A stretch of DNA of 64,000 nt, from assembly GCA_028285035.1 (NCBI GenBank), contig JANQQF010000143.1:13648-77647 (forward strand). The letters are read 5' to 3'. The stretch is from Phycisphaerae bacterium (lineage in GTDB: Bacteria > Chloroflexota > Anaerolineae > 4572-78 > J111). The notes beneath the pieces were generated by a model, which saw only the letters and a program-made list of their open reading frames with translations, was not told the DNA's origin and did not search any database. The position numbers and the translations under genes were made by a program. Below, piece after piece: positions 8,120-17,159 of this stretch. How positions within the stretch are numbered: the stretch's first letter is position 1; every line of letters begins with the position of its first letter.

Positions 8120-9697
8120 ATGAGCTTTACCCTATGGTTTGATCGATTTCTCAATTTGACCCTGCCTCCGCTCAAAATTCCTGTATCATTGCATCAGGTA
8201 TTGTGGGCAGGGATTGTGATAACCATAGGGATTGCCTTAGCTTGGTTACCCATAGAATTAGCCATCGTACTTTTGGGGGGAGCTATTGCTCTCCCTTTTC
8301 TACTTCGTTTCCCTTTTTTAGGCATTTATGTGCTAGTACTTGTCATCCCCTTCAGTTCGCTATTTGCCTTATCAGTCAGTGGTATTCGAATTGGTTTGAT
8401 GGAAATTATTCTCTTGCTCATTGCGGCAAGTTGGTTTCTAAGCGACTCCCTAAAGCGAAAATACAATCAGGTGAATAGGGTCAGCTTATTTCAATCAGCC
8501 CCTCTTTTCATTCCATTACTCATTTTTCTGAGCGTAGTCATCTTATCTTGGCTCAACACACTTTCGATCAAGGATAGTTTGATTGAAACGATCAAATGGG
8601 TAGAAGTGACTCTGCTTTATTTGCTAGTTATTCTCCTGGTGCCCAAACAACAATTACGCTGGTTAACCGCTGTTATAATATTGGCTGGCGTTGCTCAAGC
8701 CAGCTTGGGGATCTATCAATTTATCTTTAAAGTTGGGCCGCCTGGTTTTTTGCTATTTGGTGGTCGTTTTTTACGCGCTTATGGTACATTCGCGCAACCA
8801 AATCCCTACGGGGGGTATCTAGGGTTAATCTTACCCCTAATCCTAGGCCTCACAATCTACAGTTTTTTTGCCCTATTTGATTCCCCAAACAAACCAAAAA
8901 CCTCTAAATTTCAGCTAAACTTCTTCTACCTTTTTGGATATGGCTCAGCCTTGTCAGTGCTTCTCGCCGCTCTATTCGCCAGTCAATCTCGTGGCGCTTG
9001 GTTAGCCTTTATCATCGCTGCGGCGACAACGCTCATTATTCTCAGCCGAAAGCCAGGTCTAATCCTGATGATTCTCGTTTCAACCGCTGCTTTAATCGGG
9101 CTTGTGGGCGCGTTTGATTGGAACATAAACCAACTCGAAGTATCAAACACAGAGACAGCTTCGGGGGCAATTCTGCAGCGATTTATTGATGCAGCCGAAA
9201 TCATCACGGTTCAGGATGTATCAGGTATTGCGGTGACAGACTCAAATTTTGCCACATTAGAACGTCTGGCCCATTGGCAAGCCGCCAGAGAAATGTGGCG
9301 TGATCATGTGTGGCTTGGAGTCGGGTTTGGCAACTACGCAGCCATCTACCCTGCCTATGCTGTTGGCCGCTGGTTAGATCCTCTCGGTCACGCCCATAAC
9401 TACATCTTAAACCTTGGGGCGGAAGCTGGCCTGATTGGCATTCTTGGCTACCTGATTTTCTGGATTTACGCTTTTAGGGTAACATGGGATGCTATCTGTT
9501 CGAGTCAAAAGTTCGAGCGGGCTGTTGCAATTGGCTGTTTTGGCATCTTAGTCCATCTACATACTCACAACCTATTTGATAACTTATACGTTCAGGGTAT
9601 GTATTTATATATTGCTATTATCTTGGGAATAAGTTCCATTATTTACAATGTCAACCAAAATTCCGGTTCCGGAAGGACCATCACCACAACCAAATAA
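8120..9697 (+). CDS. O-antigen ligase/polymerase family membrane protein
   Basis: 525 residues with about eleven membrane helices. The Wzy_C/O-antigen ligase signature is clear: SQSRGAWLAFIIAAA, and after an extracytoplasmic loop a GFGNYAAIYPAYA stretch and HAHNYILNLGAEAGLIG, with the paired histidines typical of the family. Such proteins ligate or polymerise lipid-linked sugar chains outside the membrane. The extracytoplasmic loop of about 100 residues lies near residues 330-410. The ATG touches the stop codon of the preceding epimerase gene (TAAATG), and the gene's last 50 bases are shared with the next gene, so the block is translated as one operon. The exact polymer is unknown. Confidence 0.88.
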   Translation: MSFTLWFDRFLNLTLPPLKIPVSLHQVLWAGIVITIGIALAWLPIELAIVLLGGAIALPFLLRFPFLGIYVLVLVIPFSSLFALSVSGIRIGLMEIILLLIAASWFLSDSLKRKYNQVNRVSLFQSAPLFIPLLIFLSVVILSWLNTLSIKDSLIETIKWVEVTLLYLLVILLVPKQQLRWLTAVIILAGVAQASLGIYQFIFKVGPPGFLLFGGRFLRAYGTFAQPNPYGGYLGLILPLILGLTIYSFFALFDSPNKPKTSKFQLNFFYLFGYGSALSVLLAALFASQSRGAWLAFIIAAATTLIILSRKPGLILMILVSTAALIGLVGAFDWNINQLEVSNTETASGAILQRFIDAAEIITVQDVSGIAVTDSNFATLERLAHWQAAREMWRDHVWLGVGFGNYAAIYPAYAVGRWLDPLGHAHNYILNLGAEAGLIGILGYLIFWIYAFRVTWDAICSSQKFERAVAIGCFGILVHLHTHNLFDNLYVQGMYLYIAIILGISSIIYNVNQNSGSGRTITTTK

Positions 9698-10151
9698 AGG
9701 GGTCGCAGGCTTGATTCAAAACGTTGTCACATTTTATAACGCTCATCCAAAGGAATTAGAGCGTTTCATGAAGTTTGCCATTGTAGGCGCGTTAGGGGCA
9801 GTTATCGATTTTACCCTGCTCAATTTAATAAGGGGTGTATTGGGTTGGGATTTATTGTGGGCAAATACGGTTTCAGTCAGTGTCGCTATGTTAAGCAACT
9901 TTATTTGGAATCGCCTTTGGACCTTTCCCGAATCACGAAAACGCAAGAAGCGAACACAACTCCCCCAATTTGTTATTGTCAATTTAATTGGGCTTATCAT
10001 CAATAACGTCATCGTTGTGGGCATAGACAGTATCTTGGTGCCCTACATCGGCGAACCGTGGAGCTATAACGCGGCCAAGGCCGTGGCCATTGGGGTTGTT
10101 CTCTTCTGGAATTTTGGAGCCAATCGGCTCTGGACCTATCGCGGCCTCTAA
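9648..10151 (+). CDS. GtrA family membrane protein
   Basis: 167 residues with four membrane helices and the GtrA signature: RFMKFAIVGALGAVIDF at the first helix, LSNFIWNRLWTFPES after the second, and FWNFGANRLWTYRGL at the C-terminus. GtrA-like proteins are thought to help move lipid-linked sugars across the membrane or to assist a partner glycosyltransferase. It overlaps the ligase gene by 50 bases in another frame and is followed nine bases later by a glycosyltransferase gene, so it belongs to the polysaccharide operon. An internal start, for example the Met of RFMKF, is possible but would cut the first helix short. Confidence 0.88.
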   Translation: MSTKIPVPEGPSPQPNKGVAGLIQNVVTFYNAHPKELERFMKFAIVGALGAVIDFTLLNLIRGVLGWDLLWANTVSVSVAMLSNFIWNRLWTFPESRKRKKRTQLPQFVIVNLIGLIINNVIVVGIDSILVPYIGEPWSYNAAKAVAIGVVLFWNFGANRLWTYRGL

Positions 10152-10160
10152 AACCAGCTC

Positions 10161-11288
10161 TTGAAAATCGCAATTGATTTTACAGCGGCCTTAAAACAGA
10201 GTGGAGGTATCGGGCGTTATACACGCGGGCTTGTAACGACATTAGCCGAGCTAGATACCACCACCCATTATACGCTAATGGCCACCCCAGATGCACCTCT
10301 CGACGATTTAGCTGATTTCAAACATCGATCAAACTTTCAGCACAAACTCTACCCTCTATCTGAACGATGGATGACCATTGGTTGGCATCGTTTTTATCTT
10401 CCTATTCCGGTTGAATGGTTTACGGCCGAGATTGATCTTTTTCACTCCCCCAACTTCATTCTTCCCCCAACAAAAAAAACAAAAACGCTCCTCACAGTTC
10501 ACGATTTATCGTTTATACGTCATCCCGCTGGTGCCGTTGAGGGGTTACGCAATTGGTTGATGAAGGTCGTCCCACGTAGCTTGGCGCAAGCCGATCACAT
10601 TCTCGCGGACTCTGAAAGCACAAAAAAGGATTTGATCGAGTTGTATCAGGTCGAAGCGAACAATATTACCGTGGTTGGGGCTGGGGTAGAGGATCGTTTT
10701 CAGCCTATCACCAATGAGCAAAAACAATCGGCTGTCCGCAAAAGTTACAACCTGCCCGATAGCAAATTTGTTTTGGGCTTGGGCACCTTAGAACCCCGCA
10801 AGAACTTTACTGGCCTTATTAAAGCATTTAGCCAGTCCCCTATTCAAGAAACGCATCATCTCATCATAGCAGGGGGCAAAGGGTGGTTGTATGAGGAGAT
10901 TTTTGCGGCGGCGGAAGATTCAGAAGTAGCCGATCGTATTCATTTGATTGGCTTCGTTGCAGATGAAGATTTACCAGCACTCTATAGTTTGGCTGATATA
11001 TTCGCCTATCCCTCTCACTATGAAGGGTTTGGCATCCCCGTCATTGAGGCAATGGCTTGTGGTACGCCCGTGGTGTGCGCTGACAACTCAAGCCTTCCTG
11101 AGGTTGCTGGGAATGCCGCACTTCAAACCAAAGCAACCGACATCGATAGTCTGGCAGGTATCTTACATCAACTCAGTACCGATGATCTGCTACGTAATCA
11201 ATGTATCGAAAGAGGTTTTTATCAAGCCAAACAATTTTCCTGGGAAAAAGCGGCCCAGCGTTTATTGGATGTCTATAAAAATTTTTAA
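10161..11288 (+). CDS. Family 4 glycosyltransferase
   Basis: 375-residue GT-B fold enzyme with a TTG start (TTGAAAATCGCA, Met-Lys-Ile-Ala). The N-terminal glycine loop (AALKQSGGIGRYTRGL), the mid-protein GTLEPRKNFTGLIKAF and the C-terminal donor-binding YEGFGIPVIEAMACGTPV with the two spaced acidic residues are characteristic of GT4 retaining mannosyl/glucosyl transferases. It probably adds a sugar to a lipid-linked or nascent chain on the cytoplasmic face. It follows the GtrA gene by nine bases. The donor sugar cannot be assigned from sequence alone. Confidence 0.9.
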   Translation: MKIAIDFTAALKQSGGIGRYTRGLVTTLAELDTTTHYTLMATPDAPLDDLADFKHRSNFQHKLYPLSERWMTIGWHRFYLPIPVEWFTAEIDLFHSPNFILPPTKKTKTLLTVHDLSFIRHPAGAVEGLRNWLMKVVPRSLAQADHILADSESTKKDLIELYQVEANNITVVGAGVEDRFQPITNEQKQSAVRKSYNLPDSKFVLGLGTLEPRKNFTGLIKAFSQSPIQETHHLIIAGGKGWLYEEIFAAAEDSEVADRIHLIGFVADEDLPALYSLADIFAYPSHYEGFGIPVIEAMACGTPVVCADNSSLPEVAGNAALQTKATDIDSLAGILHQLSTDDLLRNQCIERGFYQAKQFSWEKAAQRLLDVYKNF

Positions 11289-11315
11289 TCAAATGTGACA
11301 CACTCTTAACCTTCG

Positions 11316-11345
11316 TTGTCTTTTCCAAAAAAGGTTTGTTATAAT
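11316..11345 (+). promoter_or_regulatory. Promoter of the UDP-glucose dehydrogenase gene
   Basis: TTGTCT (11316-11321), 18-base spacer, TATAAT (11340-11345) preceded by TGT (extended -10). The ATG at 11411 has AAAGGAG upstream. Confidence 0.5.
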
Positions 11346-11410
11346 AAAGAATTGTAAATGCCTCGGTAGGCCAGACTCAAGAAAACCTTGACCTTTTAAA
11401 GGAGTTTAAT

Positions 11411-12799
11411 ATGAAAAACATTCTCTGTATCGGAGCGGGCCATGTGGGTGGCCCCACGATGGCCGTTATTGCAAAAAATTGCCCGGATTATCGGGTTGTT
11501 GTTGTTGATATTAATGCAGAACGAATTGCTGCCTGGCAATCAGATGATTTGCCTATTTATGAGCCTGGCTTAGACGAAGTTGTCAAAGAAGCCCGTGGCC
11601 GTAATCTCTTCTTCTCAACAGAAGTCGACAAAAATATCGCCGAAGCGAACATTATCTTTGTTAGTGTCAATACCCCAACAAAAACTTTTGGTCGTGGGGC
11701 AGGTAAAGCCGCTGACCTTCAATATTGGGAAAAGACAGCTCGACAAATTTTGGAGAATTCGACCACCCCTAAAATCGTTGTTGAAAAAAGCACCCTCCCT
11801 GTACGTACGGCTGCCGCAATGGAACGGATTCTAAACTCAAATGAACGTGGCCTACATTTTGATGTGATTTCCAACCCAGAATTCCTGGCTGAGGGAACTG
11901 CCATTCAGGATATGGAAAATCCCGACCGCGTCCTGATCGGAGGCCGTGAAACGCCGTCTGGTCAAAAAGCAGTTCAGGATATGGTGGATATCTATTCCAA
12001 CTGGGTGCCCAAAGAACGTATCATTACCACAAATTTGTGGTCCAGCGAACTTTCAAAATTGACAGCCAATGCTTTTCTAGCCCAGCGTGTTTCTTCGATT
12101 AATGCTATTTCCGCAATTTGCGAAGCAACCGAAGCTGATGTCACAGAAGTGGCTCACGCCATCGGAACTGACGCTCGGATTGGTCCCCGTTTCCTGCGAG
12201 CCAGTGTTGGCTTTGGCGGCTCCTGTTTCCAAAAAGATATCTTGAACTTGGTTTATCTATGCGAATACAATGGATTACACGAGGTCGCAGCCTATTGGGA
12301 GCAAGTTGTTCATATGAATAACTATCAACAAAACCGCTTCGTTTCAACCATCGTCTCCTCAATGTTCAACACGGTTGCTAACAAACGTATTGCCATATTT
12401 GGCGCCGCATTTAAAGCCAATACGGGGGACACTCGCGAGTCTCCTGCTTTGAATGTTTGTCGATCTTTGTTAGAGGAACGTGCCCAAGTTGTTATCACTG
12501 ACCCTCACGCGATTGACAATGCCAAACGTGATTTAGGTGAATTGGCTGACAAAGTTACTTTCGAGTTTGATCCTTACAAAGCGGCTGAAGGTGCACACGC
12601 TATCGCTATTCTAACCGAATGGCCGCAATATAGAGATTTAGACTACGCCAAAATTCAAGATACAATGGTCAAACCTGCCTTCATCTTTGACGGCCGAAAT
12701 ATTTTAGATCACGACAAGCTATTTGAGATGGGCTTCAACGTATATGCGATTGGTAAGCCCCCCAGAGTTTCATTTGAAAACAATCCTACCCGTGGATAA
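11411..12799 (+). CDS. UDP-glucose 6-dehydrogenase (animal-type subfamily)
   Basis: 462 residues. It oxidises UDP-glucose to UDP-glucuronate with two NAD. The Rossmann start reads [16 protein letters not shown], the active-site cysteine is in [14 protein letters not shown], and [14 protein letters not shown] is the conserved substrate loop. The segment [20 protein letters not shown] and the GGPT (instead of the usual bacterial GY.G) in the first glycine loop are those of the subfamily best known from animals and plants, also seen in some bacteria; the common shorter bacterial Ugd lacks them. It has its own promoter and terminator, and together with the epimerase at 7178 gives a route from UDP-glucose to UDP-xylose. 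Confidence 0.92.
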   Translation: MKNILCIGAGHVGGPTMAVIAKNCPDYRVVVVDINAERIAAWQSDDLPIYEPGLDEVVKEARGRNLFFSTEVDKNIAEANIIFVSVNTPTKTFGRGAGKAADLQYWEKTARQILENSTTPKIVVEKSTLPVRTAAAMERILNSNERGLHFDVISNPEFLAEGTAIQDMENPDRVLIGGRETPSGQKAVQDMVDIYSNWVPKERIITTNLWSSELSKLTANAFLAQRVSSINAISAICEATEADVTEVAHAIGTDARIGPRFLRASVGFGGSCFQKDILNLVYLCEYNGLHEVAAYWEQVVHMNNYQQNRFVSTIVSSMFNTVANKRIAIFGAAFKANTGDTRESPALNVCRSLLEERAQVVITDPHAIDNAKRDLGELADKVTFEFDPYKAAEGAHAIAILTEWPQYRDLDYAKIQDTMVKPAFIFDGRNILDHDKLFEMGFNVYAIGKPPRVSFENNPTRG

Positions 12800-12804
12800 C
12801 GTAA

Positions 12805-12835
12805 AAAAGGGCTGTTCGATCTCGACAGCCCTTTT
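12805..12835 (+). terminator. Rho-independent terminator
   Basis: AAAAGGGCTGT (12805-12815) pairs with ACAGCCCTTTT (12825-12835) around a nine-base loop. The symmetric A and T runs allow it to work for both the dehydrogenase gene and the convergent CinA-like gene. Confidence 0.85.
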
Positions 12836-12853
12836 ATCACTACTCACCAATTC

Positions 12854-14110
12854 TTAATTCCAATCAACAGGCGAATTCATCTCGCCTAAAGCGGCTCGAC
12901 GAACCCAATCCAAACCTTGTATCACCAGCCACCGTCGTAAATAATCGGTGTCCTGAAAATTGCGGGATGTTTCAACCTTTTTGATGTTATTTGGTCCTTG
13001 AACCGCAAGATAGGTTTGTGCTACTCCATCCTCCATAATTGGCCCTAACAAAGCCAGACCAATACCATCAGGCGGAGCAACAGCCTTTGATAAATCCAGA
13101 GCTAATTTTGGCCCATAAACCTCCTTAAAGTCCGGATATCCATCTATTCCAACGGCTTGCCAAGCCTCGGCTGAACTTTCATTGTACAAATGGGTTGAAA
13201 CTACTGCACCAAATGAAGCATTGCCCAATGAAACATTGCCCAATTCCCGAACCAAAGAACCTTGGGTCAGGGTGTCCACGATCCCAACCTGCAGCCCTTT
13301 ATCAGCCAGCAATTGCCCAACAACCTCAGCAACGGTCTCCTCACCTGTCCCATAAATCGCCACCCCCAATCGCTCGCGTAGTTTGGTTTCCATATCAGCA
13401 ATCAGATCATCCGCCTCGGCATCATTATCAGCTTTCGCCGTAATCCGTACATCCGTCTGACCCGCGTGGGCGGCCAAGCCTACGGTGGGATTTTTGGTGG
13501 TCATCAAGTCACCGATACCACGATCAATGTTACTTTCACCGACCGCACAGGTCCGTAACACCCGGACTTTCATCACCTTGGCTCCACCCATCCGTTCAAT
13601 CAACAGCGGGAGGATCGTTCCCCGCATCATATGCTCCAACTCACGAGGCACGCCCGGTACACAAACGATAAAGCCCCGGCCCTTCACATCATCACTCAAA
13701 AAACAAGGGGCGGTTCCCGCAGTATTCTCCAACGGAATCGCCCCCTCAGGAATATAAGCTTGACGTTTATTATTTTCGGCCATCTCCCGACCAAAAGCCC
13801 GAAAACGAGCCGCAATTTGGGCTTCAAGCTCATCACTGTAGACTAACTCCCGACCGGTTGCTCTGGCCACAGCCTGACGGGTCATATCATCCACAGTTGG
13901 CCCTAAACCGCCTGAGGTAATAATGACATCCGAGCGATCCAAGGCCAAGTTCAAAACATCCGTAATGCGATCTTCGTTATCACCAACGGTAGTTTTGTAG
14001 TAAAGGTCCAACCCAATCTCGCGCAGCATCTTGCCTAATTTGGTGGCATTCGTGTCAACAATTTCCCCAAGCAAAAGCTCCGTACCAATCATCACAAGTT
14101 CAGCATGCAT
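12854..14110 (-). CDS. CinA-like protein with altered deamidase site
   Basis: 418 residues in the CinA architecture. The N-terminal MoCF-type pyrophosphatase domain is intact (MIGTELLLGEIVDTNA, TSGGLGPTVDDMTRQA, VCVPGVPRELEHMM). CinA proteins cleave ADP-ribose and, through the C-terminal PncC domain, deamidate nicotinamide mononucleotide in NAD salvage. Here the C-terminal domain is recognisable (GEETVAEVVGQLLADKGLQ) but the catalytic AESCTGG is replaced by VDTLTQG, removing the nucleophilic serine, and the YSNEAK motif reads LYNESS. The deamidase is therefore probably inactive. ATG 14110 is preferred because GAGGAAAACA directly precedes it. It lies 54 bases after the zinc-ribbon/HEAT gene on the same strand. 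Confidence 0.88.
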   Translation of the reverse strand: MHAELVMIGTELLLGEIVDTNATKLGKMLREIGLDLYYKTTVGDNEDRITDVLNLALDRSDVIITSGGLGPTVDDMTRQAVARATGRELVYSDELEAQIAARFRAFGREMAENNKRQAYIPEGAIPLENTAGTAPCFLSDDVKGRGFIVCVPGVPRELEHMMRGTILPLLIERMGGAKVMKVRVLRTCAVGESNIDRGIGDLMTTKNPTVGLAAHAGQTDVRITAKADNDAEADDLIADMETKLRERLGVAIYGTGEETVAEVVGQLLADKGLQVGIVDTLTQGSLVRELGNVSLGNASFGAVVSTHLYNESSAEAWQAVGIDGYPDFKEVYGPKLALDLSKAVAPPDGIGLALLGPIMEDGVAQTYLAVQGPNNIKKVETSRNFQDTDYLRRWLVIQGLDWVRRAALGEMNSPVDWN

Positions 14111-14176
14111 TGTTTTCCTCAACGGTATGATTTAGAAGGTATCAAGGAGGATTATGACCCTTCGCCCCCATTATAG

Positions 14177-15022
14177 TTATCCCGCCAGCCACGCAAAAAA
14201 ACCTTTCTTTGGTTTATGCTCAGCCAAGATTTTTTCAACCCGATCACCGCCAATTTTTTGTAAAGAGTGACGGGCTTGATCCCGTACACCTGGGTGTGGG
14301 TCATCTAATAACTCCGACAATGGGGTAATTGCCAGATTGCTGCTACACATGCCAAGCGCTTGTACCGCCCAGTAGCGTACCGCCAAATCGGAGTCAGCTA
14401 AAGCTTGAATCAGTGCTTTGACTGTGGCGACTCGATTCTTATCGAGGGCATTCAGTTTACTTGAGGCCATAATCTGCCCCAAGGCTCGGGCCGAACCATA
14501 ACGGGCATCAACATCCTCATCCTCAAGTAAGGTTTCAAGCAAGGTTTCAACAGCAAACACCCCCATCTGTTGTAATTGATAGATGGCCATATCGTGATTC
14601 TCTGGTTCATCCAAGGCATCAAGCAAACGCTCCAATTTTTCTTCACGTTGCCGAAGTTCCTTGGCCTTTAGCGCTTCCAGCCGCTCTTCACGCAATAAAT
14701 TAGCTTTTTGACGCATCGAATCTCGTTTGAGGCGTGCTTGGGTTAGATGCACCCCACATTTTACACAATGCCTCATGTCCACGCGATTACTGGTGTGACA
14801 CAAAACGCAATCAATACTGATTTGGGTGCCACAATTATTACAAAATCGAATTTCTTCGTCATTCAGAGTACGACACTGAGGGCAAACAATCGGCTGATTT
14901 TGGTCGAGATGGGTCACAATCAATGGAGTGTGACAATGACTACATTCAATTTTTTGATTGGGAACAAAATCACCGGTCAGGGGGGCTTGACAGTTGGGGC
15001 AAACAATTTTTTCAATTCTCAT
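14177..15022 (-). CDS. Zinc-ribbon and HEAT-repeat protein
   Basis: 281 residues. The first 95 residues hold three zinc-ribbon-like modules built from CxxC pairs: CPNC with CSHC, CPQC with CNNC, and CVLC with CVKC. A charged helix (about 97-135) links them to HEAT/PBS-lyase-like repeats (about 140-265) with units such as DVDARYGSARALGQI, DLAVRYWAVQALGMC and HPGVRDQARHSLQKI. Such proteins are scaffolds or protein-binding factors; no catalytic site is visible. It is cytoplasmic by composition and sits upstream of the CinA-like gene, probably in one transcript. The function is unknown. Confidence 0.8.
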   Translation of the reverse strand: MRIEKIVCPNCQAPLTGDFVPNQKIECSHCHTPLIVTHLDQNQPIVCPQCRTLNDEEIRFCNNCGTQISIDCVLCHTSNRVDMRHCVKCGVHLTQARLKRDSMRQKANLLREERLEALKAKELRQREEKLERLLDALDEPENHDMAIYQLQQMGVFAVETLLETLLEDEDVDARYGSARALGQIMASSKLNALDKNRVATVKALIQALADSDLAVRYWAVQALGMCSSNLAITPLSELLDDPHPGVRDQARHSLQKIGGDRVEKILAEHKPKKGFFAWLAG

Positions 15023-15109
15023 GGTTGTCTCACTTTGGTAGTAGGTTATCGAAAATGTGGTTGTTATGAGTTTATAGTAGGAAGAAAAAAGGGCTTTGTC
15101 AATAGAAAG

Positions 15110-15193
15110 ACTGACCCAGACATAGAAAACTAAACAAAATGCCTTGTTCCATTAACCACCTTGGAAAACTCTGAAAGTCACATCTGGGTCAGT
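15110..15193 (+). repeat. MITE-like element, copy 1
   Basis: 84-bp element with terminal inverted repeats: ACTGACCCAGACATAG at the left and CATCTGGGTCAGT at the right. Its interior (ACTAAACAAAAT, CCTTG, CACCTTGGAAAACT, TGAAAG) is shared with copies at 16997-17078 and, inverted, 26063-26144. It has no coding capacity. It lies upstream of the LysM-Spondin gene. Confidence 0.75.
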
Positions 15194-15307
15194 AGCCGTA
15201 ATGTCTCTGTAAGACTTTCGCAACTGTTTTGAAAGAACTGTTACTTAAACTCCGTACTCATAGACGTTCAATAAATTCAATCTGTTTCACAATGAAAGGA
15301 GAGCAAC

Positions 15308-16846
15308 ATGCTCAAAACATTACGGACCGCAGCGGCCTTACTGCTGCCCGCAAGTTTATTGATCACCACCACATTTTCAGCCTTCGCTGCCCCGGTTCAT
15401 CAAGGGGAAGTGTGTGCGCAAGATTATGTGGTCCAGGCCAACGATTGGTTAAGCAAGCTGGCAGAAAAGCAATATGGCGACCCATTTGCCTACACCAGTA
15501 TTGTTGAAGCAACAAATGCCGCCGCTGCCGCAGATGAAAGCTTTGCGACCATCGACAACCCAGATGTAATTGAAGTAGGTTGGCGACTTTGTCTAACCCA
15601 CGGTGATGAGGCGAGCCAAGTCGCCGCAGGCCCAGCCAGTTTCCGTGTCACCGTTGAAAATATTGGTGATTTTGCTCACAGCGGTAGTGGTGTTTTCAAC
15701 ACCCCAGCCAGCGCCACCGAGCCAGGCCCATTGCTGCCAGGCGATAACTACAGCTTCTCATTTAACGCTGCCCCTGGCGACCGTATTTCCTTCGCCACAA
15801 TGCTGGTTCAATCTAACGACTGGTTTGTGGGTGCGGGGCAGGAAGGGATCGCCCTCTTCAATGATGATGGCTCAGCCGTCTCTGGGGACATCACCGAGTG
15901 GCTCTACGTTTTAGACTCTGGTACCGAAATCGATCAAACGCCAGGTGAGGGTGTCGATCAAGCCCCGCGACAAAGTGGGCCTGACACAGGCGACGCTGAC
16001 CCAGACAACACTGTTCGCATCGTAAGCGAAGCCCCGGCCGTAACCGATTTGGTTCAAGTGACTTTGGATAACACAGGCGATAACAGCTTCACCATCACTA
16101 TCCAAAATGTCTCAGATCAAGGCGCATTTGCCAGCCCCTTTGCGCCTGGTGTGTGGGTTGTTCATACGGCAGACGCCCCCTTGTACGCTGAAGGTGCTGC
16201 TGACTATGGTCTAGGTTTAGAAGCATTGGCGGAAGATGGTAACCCCGGCGGCTTAGCTGAAGCCTTGGCCAGTGAAAGCGGCTTAGTCACACCCTTGGCC
16301 CCAGGTGTCTGGGCAGTTCACACTGCAGATGATGTTCTCTTCACTGATGGAGCAGCAGACTTTGGTTTAGGGTTAGAAGCCTTGGCCGAGGATGGTAATC
16401 CCGCTGGCTTAGCTGAAGCCTTGAGCGGTCAAGAGGGTGTAGCGAGCAGTGGCGCCTTCAACACCCCAGTCGGGGCTAGTGAGCCTGGGCCGCTATTGCC
16501 AGGAAATGCTTACGAGTTCACCTTTGATGCCGAGCCTGGTGATAACCTCTCATTTGCGACAATGTTTGTTCACTCAAATGACCTGTTCTTTGGCCCAGAT
16601 GCCTCCGGTATCGCCCTCTTCACCGAGGCTGATGTGCCTATCACCGGCGACATCACCGCAGAGGTATCATTATGGGATGCTGGGACAGAAGCGAACGAAG
16701 TACCCGGTTTTGGCCCTAACCAAGCCCCACGTCAAGGTGGTCCGAACACAGGTGCCGATGAGGCAGGCGTTGTCCAAATCGTCGACGATGGTTACAGTTA
16801 TCCAGCAACAGACGCGACCATCAAAATAACAATTAGTGTTGAATAG
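15308..16846 (+). CDS. Secreted LysM and Spondin_N domain protein
   Basis: 512 residues. A signal peptide (about 1-27, ending SAFAAP) is followed by a LysM-like domain (VVQANDWLSKLAEKQYGDP), suggesting binding to peptidoglycan or another glycan. Two Spondin_N domains follow, recognised by VFNTPASATEPGPLLPG, FATMLVQSNDWFV, the DSGTEIDQTPGEG repeat and APRQ.GP.TG. The first lacks the front part of the domain (it goes straight from VTVENIGD to the VFNTP motif); the second is complete and has its APGVW...EALAEDGNP segment duplicated in tandem with a 52-residue period. AAAGGAG precedes the ATG. It is flanked by two copies of the MITE-like element. Confidence 0.83.
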   Translation: MLKTLRTAAALLLPASLLITTTFSAFAAPVHQGEVCAQDYVVQANDWLSKLAEKQYGDPFAYTSIVEATNAAAAADESFATIDNPDVIEVGWRLCLTHGDEASQVAAGPASFRVTVENIGDFAHSGSGVFNTPASATEPGPLLPGDNYSFSFNAAPGDRISFATMLVQSNDWFVGAGQEGIALFNDDGSAVSGDITEWLYVLDSGTEIDQTPGEGVDQAPRQSGPDTGDADPDNTVRIVSEAPAVTDLVQVTLDNTGDNSFTITIQNVSDQGAFASPFAPGVWVVHTADAPLYAEGAADYGLGLEALAEDGNPGGLAEALASESGLVTPLAPGVWAVHTADDVLFTDGAADFGLGLEALAEDGNPAGLAEALSGQEGVASSGAFNTPVGASEPGPLLPGNAYEFTFDAEPGDNLSFATMFVHSNDLFFGPDASGIALFTEADVPITGDITAEVSLWDAGTEANEVPGFGPNQAPRQGGPNTGADEAGVVQIVDDGYSYPATDATIKITISVE

Positions 16847-16848
16847 GT

Positions 16849-16879
16849 CTAACTCCGGTTAGAGGCTAACCGAAGTTAG
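16849..16879 (+). repeat. Inverted repeat after the Spondin gene
   Basis: CTAACTCCGGTTAG (16849-16862) and CTAACCGAAGTTAG (16866-16879) pair across a three-base loop; each half is itself nearly self-complementary. No T run follows. Confidence 0.6.
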
Positions 16880-16956
16880 GAGCAATGTGGGGTAACTGTT
16901 GAATACCAAATGTGTAAATACCTCAACATAGCTCCAATCAACTTCTCCTTGAATTG

Positions 16957-16980
16957 AGGAGGGCGGCGATGATGCCGCCC
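16957..16980 (+). terminator. G+C-rich hairpin, probable terminator
   Basis: GGGCGGC (16961-16967) and GCCGCCC (16974-16980) with loop GATGAT, extended by GAGGA opposite the following CCCCTC, about 110 bases after the Spondin gene. The T run is weak. Confidence 0.45.
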
Positions 16981-16996
16981 CCCTCCTTGGCTTTTG

Positions 16997-17078
16997 ACTG
17001 ACCTTAACAAAAAACTAAACAAAATTCCTTGCCTCCTGAATCATCTTCAAAAGTTTTGAAAGTTATGTCTGGGTCAGT
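16997..17078 (+). repeat. MITE-like element, copy 2
   Basis: 82-bp copy of the same element in the same orientation as copy 1: right end TATGTCTGGGTCAGT is intact, left end ACTGACCTTAACA is diverged, interior ACTAAACAAAATTCCTTG matches. It lies between the Spondin gene and the MOSC gene promoter. Confidence 0.75.
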
Positions 17079-17098
17079 AAACATTATCCACAATTCAG

Positions 17099-17127
17099 TT
17101 TACCAAAGGGTGATCTTCGGCTATAAT
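17099..17127 (+). promoter_or_regulatory. Promoter of the MOSC-MsrB pair
   Basis: TTTACC (17099-17104), 17-base spacer, TATAAT (17122-17127), 33 bases before the ATG at 17160. Confidence 0.45.
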
Positions 17128-17159
17128 ATCGTAATCTTCAATAAACTGAGGTTATTTGA

